Below are positions 17,821 through 26,084 of a stretch of DNA of 64,000 nt, piece by piece. The stretch comes from DASYFG01 sp036498565. Its GTDB lineage: Bacteria > Bacillota > Bacilli > Lactobacillales > Lactobacillaceae. The notes beneath the pieces are model-generated. The model searched no databases. It worked only from the letters and a program-made list of their open reading frames with translations, and had not been told where the DNA came from. The translations under genes and the position numbers were made by a program. The stretch covers positions 372,001 through 436,000 of the forward strand of contig DASYFG010000004.1 in assembly GCA_036498565.1 (NCBI GenBank). Reading direction: 5' to 3'. Position 1 is the stretch's first letter. Every line of letters begins with the position of its first letter.

Positions 17821-18203
17821 TGTCGTATTATCTGTAGGCCATGTTTTGTTCCAGTTGCGCTCAGGGGCACGCAACCTTCGGTAATCATCTATCTAAGTTG
17901 ACAAATCAACCATACCAGTACTTAGCTTCAATTCGCCGTACCAGCCGCCCCTACCAAGTTTGGGTTGCCCGCTTGTGGGGTTTACCGCGTTCCACCTGCC
18001 GCATTTCTTTGGCAGTTCGTCACTGTGGCACTTTCAGGCTAATCCTACCATGCTAAACGTTTAGGTAGTTTCACCGCCGTCGCCTTACGGCGCTCAGGTT
18101 TATTTTTTATATCCTGACACAAACACTACCGCCATCGCAGACGGTGCGAGCATGGACCTTCCTCACATCAGTCAAGCTGATGCGCAATTACCCGATAATA
18201 CGT
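17820..18203 (-). ncRNA. rnpB: RNase P RNA, bacterial type B
   Basis: The catalytic RNA that trims tRNA 5' leaders. On the minus strand the sequence carries GAGGAAGGTCCATGCTCGCA near the 5' end, GAAAGTGCCACAGTGACGAA, GTGGAACGCGGTAAACCCC, TAGATAGATGATTACC and GGAACAAAACATGGCCTACAG near the 3' end. All match B. subtilis-type RNase P RNA. Helix P1 is visible: GTATTATC (18201-18194) pairs with GATAATAC (17832-17825). The ends are therefore good to a few bases. No clear promoter lies directly upstream; gpsB precedes it, as in many Firmicutes. A plus-strand frame across it is not a gene. Confidence 0.95.
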
Positions 18204-18219
18204 AGAGTGTGCAATGGTG

Positions 18220-18238
18220 GTTTCGGCTATGCCGAAAC
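18220..18238. repeat. Perfect hairpin upstream of rnpB
   Basis: GTTTCGGC-TAT-GCCGAAAC, an 8-bp perfect stem with a 3-base loop, about 17 bases upstream of the rnpB 5' end. There is no T run, so it is not a terminator. Confidence 0.75.
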
Positions 18239-18250
18239 GGGAAGCGGAGC

Positions 18251-18303
18251 GTAAGTGGTGACAACGAAAAATGCTAAAAGCATTTTTCGTTGTCATGACT
18301 TAC
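18251..18303. repeat. 53-base near-perfect palindrome between gpsB and rnpB
   Basis: A 17-bp perfect stem (18259-18275 with 18279-18295, loop AAA), extended after a 2-base mismatch by six more pairs (GTAAGT/ACTTAC). Neither strand has a T run after it. It separates the gpsB stop from rnpB and would form a long double-stranded RNA in a co-transcript. Confidence 0.8.
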
Positions 18304-18340
18304 GTCGTAGCTTTCCGAACCATGGAACACGTTTCAAACC

Positions 18341-18721
18341 TTATTCAGCAGAAGCTTCCGCTTCTTCCTTCGTCTTACCAAATACGGCTCGTTCCAAGTT
18401 AGCCACGCGCTTCAACAAATCCAAGTTCGTTGTTGCCACAGGCTTTGGTGCTTCGACTGGTGCAGCAGGTGCTACTGGCGTTGCCACCGCTGGTGTTGCT
18501 TGTTTAGCGGCAACCAATTGATCTTGTGTTTGCTTCAAAGCCGCTTGCAACTTGGCAACTTCTTCTTGCAAACCTTTGATGCGGTCGTTGTAAGCGCCGT
18601 AATCCTTGATCACGTCATCCAAGAAGCCGTCAACGTCTTCTGGATCATAACCAACCCCAACACGCTTCGTCTTAAAAGCGCGTTCAAGAATATCTTTTTG
18701 AGTGTACTTTACTTGTTCCAC
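18341..18721 (-). CDS. gpsB: Cell division regulator GpsB
   Basis: A 126-residue DivIVA-like protein that links peptidoglycan synthases (notably PBP1) to the division machinery. The N-terminal domain has the typical KDILERAFKTKRVGVGYDPEDVDGFLDDVI (in pieces: DILERAF, GYDPEDVDGFLD), then a coiled coil (about residues 40-70) and an Ala/Pro/Val-rich linker, then a short C-terminal helix (NLERAVFG). The start is GTG with GAGGG upstream. It sits between ypsA and rnpB and near pbp1A, the conserved Firmicutes cluster. Confidence 0.92.
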   Translation of the reverse strand: MEQVKYTQKDILERAFKTKRVGVGYDPEDVDGFLDDVIKDYGAYNDRIKGLQEEVAKLQAALKQTQDQLVAAKQATPAVATPVAPAAPVEAPKPVATTNLDLLKRVANLERAVFGKTKEEAEASAE

Positions 18722-18770
18722 GATATAAGCCCTCGTTTATCTTTTTAACTGTAAGTTAGTTTAGCAAATT

Positions 18771-19337
18771 TTACGCGTCAAAGAAAGTGTTTTGCTGACT
18801 TTCTTCGTATTCTGTGGCGTAATCTTGCAAATTATCCATGTCAATTTGATTGATTGGATACGGTTGAGCGGCGCTAAAATTTTGCGCTGCAACCCAGTCA
18901 TACTGCGCTTTACCAACAAATTCTGCATCATAAACCATCAACGCGGCATCGGTATGTTCTAACATGAATTTTTGATAGTTTTGAAGTTGTTTAGGATTTT
19001 GATAAGGTTGCTGAGAAACGCTTTCGGCAAAATCCGTGAGCGCCACACGCCGCCGATATTCAGCTTGATTATTTTCACTCCACTGGCTACCAAATTCTTT
19101 AAACGGTAACATCATCGCCACTTTCAAATCTGGAAATTCTGGCTTTAAAGTAGCCACGACGTCAACTGTCCACTGCTCAACGCCCATTTGCCCGCCGGTA
19201 ATGACCCATTCTAAGCCGTTTTCCAAATGCTCCCGCAAACGTTGCTCAAGCGCATATTGAATCACCGTGATTTTCGGGTCATCATTCCCAAATGTACCAA
19301 TTTCATAGCTACGATAGCCTGTAACCCAAAGTCGCAT
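18771..19337 (-). CDS. YpsA family protein (UPF0398, SLOG fold)
   Basis: A 188-residue Rossmann-like protein with RLWVTGYRSYEIG at the start, the nucleotide-binding ITGGQMGVEQW, MLPFKEFGSQW and DAALMVYD. In B. subtilis YpsA is encoded beside gpsB and affects cell division, but its ligand is not established. AGAAAGG precedes the ATG. It is divergent from recU with about 55 bases between the two starts, so the promoters overlap. Confidence 0.88.
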   Translation of the reverse strand: MRLWVTGYRSYEIGTFGNDDPKITVIQYALEQRLREHLENGLEWVITGGQMGVEQWTVDVVATLKPEFPDLKVAMMLPFKEFGSQWSENNQAEYRRRVALTDFAESVSQQPYQNPKQLQNYQKFMLEHTDAALMVYDAEFVGKAQYDWVAAQNFSAAQPYPINQIDMDNLQDYATEYEESQQNTFFDA

Positions 19338-19392
19338 AATTCTGCCTTTCTCTGATATAATAATAACATATAACTTTTTTAGAAAGCACGCT

Positions 19393-20010
19393 ATGACTGT
19401 TCAATATCCAAAAGGCTTCCAACCGCGTCAAGCTAAAGCGATTGTCCAAGCAAAACAAAAAACAGATATTAAATCCTTTTCAAAACGCGGCATTGGCTTA
19501 GAAGATGAAATCAACGAAGCCAATGCCTATTATTTGGCGAATAATCTGGCGGTCATTCACAAAAAACCAACGCCGATTACGATTGTCAAAGTGGATTACC
19601 CCAACCGCGCCATGGCCAAAATCACCGAAGCCTATTTTAACAAAGCTTCAACAACTGATTATAACGGCTTGTATCAAGGTAAATACATCGATTTTGACGC
19701 GAAAGAAACCCGTAACAAAACCAATTTTCCACTGAAAAATTTTCATGAGCATCAAATGCTGCATTTAAAGCGGATTTTAATCCAAGGTGGCGTTGGATTT
19801 GTTATTATTAGATTTACGAGTTTAGATGAAAGTTATGTTTACCCGGCTGAGGCGTTAATTGCGCATTACGAAGCCAAAGACGGTAAAAAATCAATCCCCT
19901 ATGCTGATATCGCACGCGACGGTTTTTTGATCGAAAAACAGTTGCAACCTGCCTTAGATTACTTGCGCGCAGTTGATGTTTGGTTAGAGAATTTAGATAA
20001 CAAGGAGTGA
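19393..20010 (+). CDS. recU: Holliday junction resolvase RecU
   Basis: A 205-residue junction resolvase for homologous recombination and chromosome segregation. It shows the catalytic Glu in GIGLEDEINEAN, TDYNGLYQGKYIDFDAKETRNKT with the DFDAKE active site, and GGVGFVIIRF. Length is normal. AGAAAG lies before ATG 19393 and a TATAAT lies about 35 bases upstream. recU-pbp1A divergent from ypsA-gpsB is the standard arrangement. Confidence 0.95.
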   Translation: MTVQYPKGFQPRQAKAIVQAKQKTDIKSFSKRGIGLEDEINEANAYYLANNLAVIHKKPTPITIVKVDYPNRAMAKITEAYFNKASTTDYNGLYQGKYIDFDAKETRNKTNFPLKNFHEHQMLHLKRILIQGGVGFVIIRFTSLDESYVYPAEALIAHYEAKDGKKSIPYADIARDGFLIEKQLQPALDYLRAVDVWLENLDNKE

Positions 20011-20014
20011 ACCC

Positions 20015-22165
20015 ATGGCAAATGAAAATATGAGCCGCCGACGCCCCGCGCCGGCATCCAAAAAGAAAACAAACCCGCGCCGCAAGAAAAAGCGCTCAGC
20101 TTGGCGCATTGTTGGGCTGATTGTCGGCTGGTTGGCAACTTTGGGCGTGATTGCCGTTCTTGCTGGTGCCGCTATCTTCTTCCAATATGCAAAAGATGCG
20201 CCGAATTTGACCGAATCAGAGTTAGCCTCTGCTAATTCCTCTCGTATTTTAGATAGTAAAGGCAATGTTATTTGGAATGCGTCTACGGAAGAACGTGATT
20301 ACGCGCAAAGTGACGAAATTCCTAAGGTGCTGAAAAACGCGGTTGTTTCCATCGAAGATCGTCGTTTTTACAAACACAACGGTGTCGACCCTGTCCGAAT
20401 TGCTGGTGCTTTGGTTGCCAACATTAAAGGATCATCTCTTGGTTTGCAAGGTGGGTCAACTTTAACGCAACAATTAGTTAAATTATCAAAATTCAGTACC
20501 GCCACCTCAGATCAGACCATTAAACGTAAAGCTGAAGAAGCTTGGTTAGCCATGCGGGTCGAAAAAAACTTTACGAAGGATCAAATTTTGACCTTTTACG
20601 TTAACAAAGTTTACATGGGCCACGGTGTGTATGGTATGAAGACCGCATCTGAATACTATTACGATAAACCGTTGACTGAATTATCGTTGGCACAAACGGC
20701 TTTAATTGCTGGTATTCCGCAATCCCCAACCAGCTATGATCCTTATACGTATCCAAAATACGCTAAATATCGCCGCGACCTAGTTTTGGATGCGATGGTA
20801 ATCAATAAAATTATTACGCAAAAACAAGCAGACGCTGCTAAAAAAGTTAGCATCAAATCTGGTTTGGTCGATTTGCAAGCTAAGCAAGCTGCCAACCAGA
20901 CGCAAAGTATCAAAGTTGATTCATACGTTCAATCTGTCAAAGATGAAGTGAAAGCATTAGGCTATAACCTAGAAAAAGATCACCTCACAATCTACACCAG
21001 TATGGACAGCAATATTCAACAAAAACTTTACGACACAGTTAATGATGGATCTGTCTACTTCGCTTCAGATAAATTACAAGTAGGTGCTACAATGACTGAT
21101 CCCAACACTGGTCGTGTCATCGCTCAAATTGGTGGCCGAAAAACATCAATAATTGGTGCTTGGAATCATGCAACGCAATCTGGACGTTCATCCGGGTCTT
21201 CGGTGAAACCGCTAGTTGATTATGCGCCGGCAATCGAATATTTGAATTGGCCAACCTACCGAACAGTGGTTGACAAAGCCTACAAATATCCAGGTCTTAA
21301 CAAGTCAGTGACCGATTGGGACAGTAAATACATGGGTAATATCACCATGCGTAAAGCGCTAGCTCAATCCCGAAATATTCCTGCCGTTCATACTCTGGAA
21401 GATGTCGGTGGCTCAAACGCTGAACAATTCCTAAACAAGCTGGGTATCAAGAACTTACAATACAATGCTAAAACAGATAAGTATGACGAAGTTAATCCGG
21501 GTGGTCAGGATGCAATCGGCATGAACCTATCAACGCGTCAAGAAGCGGCAGCATTTGCAGCATTTGCCAATGGTGGGATTTACTATAAACCCACTTACGT
21601 CACCAAGATTGTGACATCTGATGGTGTCACGCACAACTACGGTGTGACAGGCACACGCGCGATGAAAAGCAGTACCGCTTTTATGATGACCGATATGCTA
21701 AAAGACGTTATTCAATCTAATGCTACTGCCCCTGAAGCCATCATTCCTGGTTTACATCAAGCCGGTAAATCTGGTTTGTCTAGTTATGGTGACAATGAAG
21801 GAATGCCAGATCGTGCCATTAAGGATGCCTGGTTCACAGGTTATACAAAGAAGTATTCATTATCTGTCTGGACCGGCTATGATGAACCCAAAAAAGGCTA
21901 TATCAGTTGGGATGATCAAGGCCTGCCGGAAGAAGTATACAAGGAAGTCATGCAATATGCCATGGCGAACCAACCAAATGATGACTGGACGGCACCTGAC
22001 ACTGTCACTTCTGTTGTCAAAGGTGGTAAGACCGAATACATGGTTAAAGATGCTTCTTGGAGCAACGGTGGTCTTCCTGAGACAACGTTCTCACAAGGTG
22101 TGGCTGTTAGTGATCCTGATGGTCCATCCACAAGTAGTTCTTCAAAAAAGAAATCTGGTAACTAA
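20015..22165 (+). CDS. pbp1A: Bifunctional class A penicillin-binding protein 1A
   Basis: A 716-residue class A PBP that polymerises and cross-links peptidoglycan. It has a basic cytoplasmic tail, one TM helix (about 28-52), and a GT51 glycosyltransferase domain with EDRRFYKHNGVDP, GGSTLTQQLVK, KAEEAWLA and KVYMGHGVYG. The transpeptidase domain has active-site SSVK (GRSSGSSVKPL) and SRN. The third box reads KSGL where KTGT is usual. The C-terminus is Ser-rich (SSSSKKKS). AAGGAG before the ATG and a 4-base gap to recU indicate co-transcription. Confidence 0.93.
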   Translation: MANENMSRRRPAPASKKKTNPRRKKKRSAWRIVGLIVGWLATLGVIAVLAGAAIFFQYAKDAPNLTESELASANSSRILDSKGNVIWNASTEERDYAQSDEIPKVLKNAVVSIEDRRFYKHNGVDPVRIAGALVANIKGSSLGLQGGSTLTQQLVKLSKFSTATSDQTIKRKAEEAWLAMRVEKNFTKDQILTFYVNKVYMGHGVYGMKTASEYYYDKPLTELSLAQTALIAGIPQSPTSYDPYTYPKYAKYRRDLVLDAMVINKIITQKQADAAKKVSIKSGLVDLQAKQAANQTQSIKVDSYVQSVKDEVKALGYNLEKDHLTIYTSMDSNIQQKLYDTVNDGSVYFASDKLQVGATMTDPNTGRVIAQIGGRKTSIIGAWNHATQSGRSSGSSVKPLVDYAPAIEYLNWPTYRTVVDKAYKYPGLNKSVTDWDSKYMGNITMRKALAQSRNIPAVHTLEDVGGSNAEQFLNKLGIKNLQYNAKTDKYDEVNPGGQDAIGMNLSTRQEAAAFAAFANGGIYYKPTYVTKIVTSDGVTHNYGVTGTRAMKSSTAFMMTDMLKDVIQSNATAPEAIIPGLHQAGKSGLSSYGDNEGMPDRAIKDAWFTGYTKKYSLSVWTGYDEPKKGYISWDDQGLPEEVYKEVMQYAMANQPNDDWTAPDTVTSVVKGGKTEYMVKDASWSNGGLPETTFSQGVAVSDPDGPSTSSSSKKKSGN

Positions 22166-22196
22166 AAAAGCGCTCCAATCCGGAGCGCTTTTTTAT
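22165..22196. terminator. Bidirectional terminator after pbp1A
   Basis: Stem AGCGCTCC-AATCC-GGAGCGCT (22169-22189) flanked by A and T runs. It also serves the convergent 120-aa membrane protein gene, whose stop at 22193 lies in the T run. Confidence 0.88.
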
Positions 22197-22555
22197 TGTT
22201 CAATTGGGAATTGATCTTCGTCAGGATCGTCGCGTGTGTCTGCCAAAAACGTGAATAGACTAACAATCACGTATAAAGCAGCAAACGTGTAACCATATTG
22301 TGGCTTAACCAACTTTAAGACCGTGGCTAGCGTGAACAATACTGGCAAAACGACCAAAGTCCACACTTTCAAACCATGATGACGCGTATACCAACCGATA
22401 AATAAAGCATAAGCGACATTTAAAAGCATATACAACCAAAGAATTTTGGTCACAGTCGCTAAATGCAAGGTGTGCTTAGCAAAATATGGTAACACCAAAC
22501 CCAAAATCACAGGAATCACAATCCAAAGCCAAATTGGCCGTGCTTTTTTTAACAT
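22193..22555 (-). CDS. Small four-TM membrane protein of unknown function
   Basis: A 120-residue protein with four hydrophobic segments (about 7-27, 35-56, 65-83 and 89-106) and an acidic tail. GGAGAG precedes the ATG, and the gene begins one base after rsmE. It is the last gene of the long lepA operon. I do not recognise the family. Confidence 0.7.
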   Translation of the reverse strand: MLKKARPIWLWIVIPVILGLVLPYFAKHTLHLATVTKILWLYMLLNVAYALFIGWYTRHHGLKVWTLVVLPVLFTLATVLKLVKPQYGYTFAALYVIVSLFTFLADTRDDPDEDQFPIEQ

Positions 22556-22556
22556 C

Positions 22557-23309
22557 TTACTCTCCTAGTTCCGCTAACACGCTTACAGCGCTTAACGCAT
22601 AAAGTGGCGCTGTTTCGGCGCGCAAAATCCGTGGTCCAAGCCCCGCCGCTTTAAAATCTGCCGCCTGTAAATCCGCAATTTCAGCGTCAGTCAAACCACC
22701 TTCTGGACCAAAAACCAACACTAATTCATCACCTGCTTGCAAGCTTTTCGTCGTTTGCACCAACTGCGCTTGCTCGCCTGCTCGCGCGGATTCTTCCCAC
22801 GCCACCAAGCCCGCAGTTTTCGGCAAACTTTGAACTGCTTGCCATGTGGCAAACCTGACAGTCGGTATTGCCAAACGATGCGCCTGCTCTGCTGCGCCTT
22901 GAACAATTTTTTCTAAACGGCTTTGCTTTTTGGCTTGTTGCTTGGTCCAATCAGCGACGGTACGTGTCATTTTGGTGAAAATAATCTGATTGACGCCTAA
23001 TTCGGTCGCTTTTTGAACGAACCAATCAGATCGATCGTTTTTCAAAGGCGACACCACCACCGTCACGCGAAACGGTAATTCCACGTTGGGGATGTTGGGC
23101 ACATCAATAACCGCCAAATCCATGGTTTGCGCATCGATGCGTGTCACTTCGGCAACCGCCAAGTGCCCAGCACTCACAAATTCGGCTTTACTCCCCACTT
23201 TTGCGCGTAAAACTCGGGCAAAATGATGGAAATTCGCATCCTCAGCTGGCAAAACAAATGTGTCGCCCACTTGAAATTCAATTTTGTCCGCTAAAAAATA
23301 CCGTTGCAT
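22557..23309 (-). CDS. rsmE: 16S rRNA m3U1498 methyltransferase RsmE
   Basis: A 250-residue SPOUT methyltransferase that modifies U1498 of 16S rRNA. It has an N-terminal PUA-like domain starting MQRYFLADKI and HHFARVLRAKVG. The SPOUT domain has SPLKNDRSDWFVQKATELGV, a QAHRL segment, LVFGPEGGLTDAEI and LGPRILRAETAPLYAL, the knot that binds AdoMet. The frame runs 14 codons further upstream, but TTGGAG precedes ATG 23309. It follows prmA with a 2-base gap, a conserved pair in Firmicutes. Confidence 0.95.
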   Translation of the reverse strand: MQRYFLADKIEFQVGDTFVLPAEDANFHHFARVLRAKVGSKAEFVSAGHLAVAEVTRIDAQTMDLAVIDVPNIPNVELPFRVTVVVSPLKNDRSDWFVQKATELGVNQIIFTKMTRTVADWTKQQAKKQSRLEKIVQGAAEQAHRLAIPTVRFATWQAVQSLPKTAGLVAWEESARAGEQAQLVQTTKSLQAGDELVLVFGPEGGLTDAEIADLQAADFKAAGLGPRILRAETAPLYALSAVSVLAELGE

Positions 23310-23311
23310 AC

Positions 23312-24259
23312 TTACTCCAAAACGGGTTTGCGCGCAATAAATGCGTGCCAATCACCCATAATCAATTCTTGCTCAACGCTGTAATCATGCGCTAAAAGCT
23401 GCGTTTTAATCGCCGGCGCATTTTGCGCAATAATGCCCGATACCAAGAAATAACCGCCGTCACGCAACGCTGGTAGCGTTTGTGGAATCAGCAATTCAAT
23501 CACATCTGCTAAAATATTGGCCACAATCAAATCAACGGGTTGCGCCAATTTTACATCGGCTAACAAATCACTAACTTGTAATTGGACGTCGGCGGCAATT
23601 GGATTCAAGTCCAAATTTTCTTGCGCCACACGAACTGCCATTTCATCAATATCCGTGGCCAAAATCGATGCCACACCTAAATGTTTAGCAGCAATTGACA
23701 AAATTCCTGAGCCAGTGCCGACATCGAGCATGGTTTCATCGCCACGAACGGTGATTTCCAAAGCTTGCAACATTAACTGTGTCGTCGGATGCGCACCGGT
23801 CCCAAATGCCATCCCCGGATCCAAAATCAAAGGTTTTTCATCGACTTGTTGCGGTTTGAAATCCATCCAAACCGGCACCACCGTGAAATGACGCGTCAAG
23901 CGCGCCGCTTGATAATACTGTTTCCAAGTATTTTCCCAATCTTCATCGGCAATTTGACTAACTGCGACCGTTGCGGGGGCAACATTCACACCAAATTCCG
24001 CTAAACTTGCCAAATGCGTCTGCACCGTTTCCACAAGTTCTGTCGTTTCCAAAGGGAAATAAGCAGTCACAATCGCACCTTCTTGGCGGTGGTCAATCGT
24101 ATTCCAGTCCAATAAAACAGCCGTTGGGCTCGGTTCAAAATGCTCACGATCCGCCGCATCTTCAATTTCAACACCTTCGGCACCCAAAGTAACCAAAAGA
24201 TCTGAAACAGCTTCTACCGCTTCACTTTGCGTGGTGACATGAATTGCTTGCCATTCCAT
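23312..24259 (-). CDS. prmA: Ribosomal protein L11 methyltransferase
   Basis: A 315-residue AdoMet-dependent methyltransferase that trimethylates L11. It has an N-terminal substrate domain (1-100), then LDPGMAFGTGAHPTTQ, the AdoMet-binding DVGTGSGILSIAA, and the VANILADVI catalytic segment. It shares one base with the adh stop (TAATG) and is followed by rsmE. Confidence 0.95.
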   Translation of the reverse strand: MEWQAIHVTTQSEAVEAVSDLLVTLGAEGVEIEDAADREHFEPSPTAVLLDWNTIDHRQEGAIVTAYFPLETTELVETVQTHLASLAEFGVNVAPATVAVSQIADEDWENTWKQYYQAARLTRHFTVVPVWMDFKPQQVDEKPLILDPGMAFGTGAHPTTQLMLQALEITVRGDETMLDVGTGSGILSIAAKHLGVASILATDIDEMAVRVAQENLDLNPIAADVQLQVSDLLADVKLAQPVDLIVANILADVIELLIPQTLPALRDGGYFLVSGIIAQNAPAIKTQLLAHDYSVEQELIMGDWHAFIARKPVLE

Positions 24260-25293
24260 TAATTTTCCTCCTCATGCACAATCACAATTTTGCCAATCGT
24301 ATGACCGGCTTGCAACTGCGCATGTGCTTTTGCGACATTTGCCGCATTGAGACCTCGATAAACCGTACTGGTCGTTGATTCAATCACACCGCCATCCGCA
24401 AGCGCGGCGATCTCATTGAGTGCATTGCCCTGACTTAACATCTCATGTTCGTAATTTCCTTTGGCAAACATAAAGACCCACTTAAATTGCGCGCCAATGT
24501 TTTTCAAACGATTCAAAGGTAGCGGCTCGTCCGTTTCAACGATACTTGCAATCCGACCAAACGGCGCAATGACGGTAGTCGCCACTTCCCAATAAGCCGC
24601 CGTATCAGCCAAAATAGCGACATAATCAACTTGCGCTAATTGCAAATGCGTCAATTGTTCCGTCAGATTTTGGTGATGGTTCAACACAAAATCCGCACCC
24701 AAATGCTCCACCCACGCCACTGAATTAGGCCGTGAAGCAGTTGCAATAACGGTCAAACCTAAATATTTGGCCAATTGAATTAAAATTGAACCAACACCAC
24801 CAGCACCATTGATAATCAAAACGGTTTTACCCGCCCCAGCGCCTGCTTTGAACGGCAATTCAAACGCTTCGGTGAGCATCTCATAAGCCGTCAAACTCGT
24901 CAATGGTAGCGCGGCGGCTTGTTCATCCGACAAATTCACCGGCGCAAAACCAACCAAACGTTCGTCGACTAACTGAACGTCTTGCTGTGAACCCGCTCGC
25001 AATTGACTGCCCGCATAAAAAACGCGTTCACCCACCGCAAAGCGCGTGACAGCATCTCCGATTGCCAGCACTTCGCCAACTGCATCAAAACCCAACACCC
25101 GGAAATTATCACCGATGTAGCTGGCTTTCATTTTGACATCAACGGGATTGACCGCGCTGGCCGTTACTTTGACGAGGATATCGTGTCCGGTTGGCGTTGG
25201 TTGTTTAATTTGTCGTGCACTGAACGCTTCATCGGCTTGCGTAAAACCGATTGCGGTCATTTTTGGTTTAAAAAGTCTTTGCCAAAGTGACAT
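24259..25293 (-). CDS. Zinc-type alcohol dehydrogenase-like oxidoreductase
   Basis: A 344-residue MDR-superfamily protein of the zinc-type alcohol dehydrogenase-like group. The N-terminal GroES-like domain has TASAVNPVDVKMK and GFDAVGEV. The NADPH-binding fold has INGAGGVGSILIQLAKYLG. The classical zinc-binding Cys/His residues of alcohol dehydrogenases are not seen, so it is more likely a quinone- or enone-type reductase. AAGGAGG precedes the ATG. It sits inside the lepA-prmA-rsmE operon, an unusual place for a metabolic reductase. The substrate is unknown. Confidence 0.85.
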   Translation of the reverse strand: MSLWQRLFKPKMTAIGFTQADEAFSARQIKQPTPTGHDILVKVTASAVNPVDVKMKASYIGDNFRVLGFDAVGEVLAIGDAVTRFAVGERVFYAGSQLRAGSQQDVQLVDERLVGFAPVNLSDEQAAALPLTSLTAYEMLTEAFELPFKAGAGAGKTVLIINGAGGVGSILIQLAKYLGLTVIATASRPNSVAWVEHLGADFVLNHHQNLTEQLTHLQLAQVDYVAILADTAAYWEVATTVIAPFGRIASIVETDEPLPLNRLKNIGAQFKWVFMFAKGNYEHEMLSQGNALNEIAALADGGVIESTTSTVYRGLNAANVAKAHAQLQAGHTIGKIVIVHEEEN

Positions 25294-25313
25294 GTTTGCC
25301 TCCTTGAGCTTGC

Positions 25314-26084
25314 CTATTCAGTCAAGCCACTGTTTAAAATATGATTGAGCTCACTTTTATTCAAACTATAGTGTGGGCGTAAATGTTGACTACTGTAATC
25401 CAAACTAAATTGATCATTGACCGTTTTGGCGGTCGGTAATTGATCATCTAACACGCGCTGCCAGTTAACCGCCACCAAGGCATATTCGAGCAACGTTAAT
25501 TCTGCCGATGACAAATCCGTGATGTCTGCGTTATCAGACTTGATTTGTTTATCGACGTACTTTTGGACGCGACTTTGCGCGGCACTCAAATTAATCGGTG
25601 TCACTTCGTAGCGCACATTGGCATTATGATAGCGATCAAATGTGATTTTCGTGATTTTAAAATACCGATCTGTGGCCAAAGTTTGAACATATTGATTAGC
25701 TAGTGTATCTAACACGTCATCGCGATAATACGTTGTTTTTCCGTACGTCACTTTTTTGGCGAGCGTCACGTTGTTATCCAACGAATTGCGGATGCTGGCC
25801 GTGATTTCTTGGCGCCACGCATTTTGTTTGATTGGCATGGCGCTTTTTTCTCTTGCAACATCCTGAGCGGTCAAACCAAAATTCAACGCACTTTGTGCCA
25901 CCAGTTGAGCTTTTTGCACGCGGGCTTTTTGCGATACGCCATCAAATCCCCAAGCAAAACGACTCACTAACAGCGCTAAAACCACAACCAATAACACAAG
26001 TGTTGTGATCATGAGCGTGCGCGACCGACGTAATTCTTGCCAACGACTGCGGCGTGAATTAATGTCCTTTGGCATAATCCTCAT
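25314..26084 (-). CDS. Membrane-anchored extracytoplasmic protein of unknown function
   Basis: About 256 residues: a basic N-terminus, one TM helix (about 24-45), then a mostly helical extracytoplasmic domain with no recognised motif. It overlaps the end of lepA by about 25 bases. Two starts are possible, ATG 26084 (GGAGG three bases upstream) and ATG 26075 (GAGG three bases upstream). Neither has ideal spacing, so translation may depend on coupling to lepA. I do not recognise the family. Confidence 0.7.
   Translation of the reverse strand: MRIMPKDINSRRSRWQELRRSRTLMITTLVLLVVVLALLVSRFAWGFDGVSQKARVQKAQLVAQSALNFGLTAQDVAREKSAMPIKQNAWRQEITASIRNSLDNNVTLAKKVTYGKTTYYRDDVLDTLANQYVQTLATDRYFKITKITFDRYHNANVRYEVTPINLSAAQSRVQKYVDKQIKSDNADITDLSSAELTLLEYALVAVNWQRVLDDQLPTAKTVNDQFSLDYSSQHLRPHYSLNKSELNHILNSGLTE

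Noticed and set aside
17841..18521. Open frames on the plus strand across rnpB and gpsB
   Set aside because: They run opposite to a well-conserved RNase P RNA and to gpsB, with no ribosome site.
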